Assembly: GCA_037783545.1 (NCBI GenBank)
Contig: JBBELK010000492.1
Location: forward strand, 620,001 to 684,000
Length of the DNA stretch: 64,000 nt
Origin: Henricia sp. BOLD:AAB3569
Lineage: Eukaryota > Echinodermata > Asteroidea > Spinulosida > Echinasteridae
Reading direction: 5' to 3'
Positions within the stretch are counted from its first letter, which is position 1. Each line of letters starts with the position of its first letter. Made by a program: the position numbers and the translations under genes. Of this stretch, positions 62,941 to 64,000 are shown piece by piece. The notes under the pieces are model-generated. The model did no database searches, was not told the origin of the DNA, and saw only the letters and a list, made by a program, of their open reading frames with translations.

Positions 62941-63603
62941 TCTTCACAGTTTTGCTGACCAAACAACGTTTTTGGAGGGAAAACTTCGATTTTCACAGGA
63001 AAACATTTTCACTGGAAACCTTCGAATTTGAAATATGATTTTGATATTTTTTTTAAAAGTCATTATTCGTTTCCTTGTACCGAAATAAAGCATTAAAAAA
63101 TCCCCATCAAAATAATGTAGTACTCGATCACCTCAGAAAAGTGACCAATCAAATCCTTAGCTTTTCTTGTGAAAGCGTTTAAATTTTCCTCCAAAACTGT
63201 GCAGTTATATTGTCACATCAAACATAACTAGTTTACAAGACAAACTTTTTGCCAGCATAACTGTAATAAGGACTCCTTTACTCTTGCAACGTCATGAATG
63301 TCAGAAAAATCTAAAGGAATTAAACTAGAAACCGGCACTTTTGCGAGCTGAACATGCGACGGCATGTATGCTTTCGACTCGGCGCGGTGGAAAGACCGCC
63401 CACTAGCAGGCCTAGAGCACTTCTAGTCGCATAAAACTACGTAGAGAATGTAAGATAAGTTCCCTATCGAATACAGAAACCTGTGCAATGCATGCATTTG
63501 ATTCCAGTTTTCACTGAATGTTTTAAGTTTCGCGGAATAAGCGAAGCGTCTCATATAGGCCTACACACGCATATCAGGCTGGCGCGCCACGCCGCGAAGT
63601 GGG

Positions 63604-64000
63604 CTAGAATGCAACGAAAGTGCGCCAAAATTAAATATTCGTCTATTTTCGTGGAAAATATACCTCCAAGAGTTTTCAAACCCATAGAATTCAATGCTAA
63701 TATGTTAAATGAGTGTGCTGTCGTTATAATGGTGAATTATGATTGGGGCTTGTTTTTACATGAACCAGACCTAGGCCCTATATACAGTTTTAAAACAAAC
63801 TCCCGAAGCGGGCATGGGGGGTTTATAAAATAAATGCTCGACATAATATTGACAAGTTATGTTTTTTTCCTTCAACTTTTCACTTTTATACACACTTTAG
63901 GGCGATTGATTCTGTAAGTCCTTAGAAGGTGTCTCTGGTAGGCCAGACGAGGTAAATAGATGCCTAAGAAGGAGCAAACCCGTCAATCACGCGAAAAGTT
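63604..64000. other. Right end of window, no recognised feature
   Basis: AT-rich sequence; the 116-codon frame at 63483-63833 mostly lies over the foldback arm and is not a credible gene. Confidence 0.4.

Larger units (their letters stand above)
61626..63603. mobile_element. 2 kb foldback element with about 240-bp arms, hosting a nested MITE
   Basis: Left arm 61626-61855 and right arm 63330-63603 are inverted with high similarity: GCGCGCCAGCCTG, AGGTTTCTGTATT, ATAGGGAACTTATCTTACAT, GGGCGGTCTTTCC and GCCGTCG. The interior has the mariner-type MITE (61882-62446) and a copy of the dispersed repeat (62750-62940), and no transposase. Confidence 0.85.

Overview
The window is animal nuclear DNA. 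It has spliced genes with GT-AG introns, tRNA-derived SINEs, five kinds of LINE sequence, Ty3/Gypsy elements and many foldback or MITE-type DNA elements. There is no operon structure and no bacterial gene. The TE mix, the many AGGCCTA and TACATGTA words and an SLC16-like transporter suggest a marine deuterostome invertebrate (echinoderm, hemichordate or cephalochordate). That placement is inference; no marker gene fixes it.

The one host gene I can assemble is a monocarboxylate-transporter-like (SLC16/MCT family) gene on the minus strand. Its four coding exons are 37997-37772, 24073-23930, 23827-23027 and 5446-5325. All three introns are phase 1 with GT-AG ends, and the joined frame is 430 codons plus stop. 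Intron 1 is 13.7 kb, intron 2 is 102 bp and intron 3 is 17.6 kb. The two long introns are packed with transposable elements, so the gene is easily missed or split. A full-length 6.0 kb I-type LINE (38017-44015), with two intact ORFs and an 11-bp target-site duplication, sits in the 5' untranslated region only about 20 bp upstream of the ATG, on the same strand.

Region by region. 1-3.2 kb: decayed Gypsy pol on the minus strand. 3.2-4.7 kb: degenerate GGCAAG minisatellite split by an 0.8 kb foldback element. 4.9-5.2 kb: tRNA SINE with 11-bp TSDs, just past the end of the MCT gene. 5.8-21.9 kb (intron 3): a plus-strand Gypsy element that was already dead when a roughly 6.1 kb stretch (LTR to mid-RT) was copied in tandem. 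Each copy later received a different MITE, so each copy shows the other's empty site. 21.9-22.5 kb: LINE 3' end. 24-37.7 kb (intron 1): G-rich repeats, a possible solo LTR, foldback elements, a Tc1 remnant and a 5'-truncated LINE. 38-44 kb: the intact LINE. 44-46.2 kb: candidate promoter slice, MITE, second SINE and a 220-bp tandem repeat. 45.7-51.06 kb: a third Gypsy element with nearly all domains but many frameshifts. 51-64 kb: nested foldback elements, a hAT-type MITE, a mariner-type MITE, diverged duplications and unrecognised AT-rich sequence.

The strongest biological signal is the LINE-SINE-gene relationship. The SINE and the intact LINE share a 3'-terminal double stem plus (CAA)n tail, with a compensatory base-pair change. 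This suggests that the SINE is mobilised by this LINE family, and the same LINE has landed at the start codon of the host gene. I saw no CRISPR array, bacterial-type defence system or new multi-gene system.
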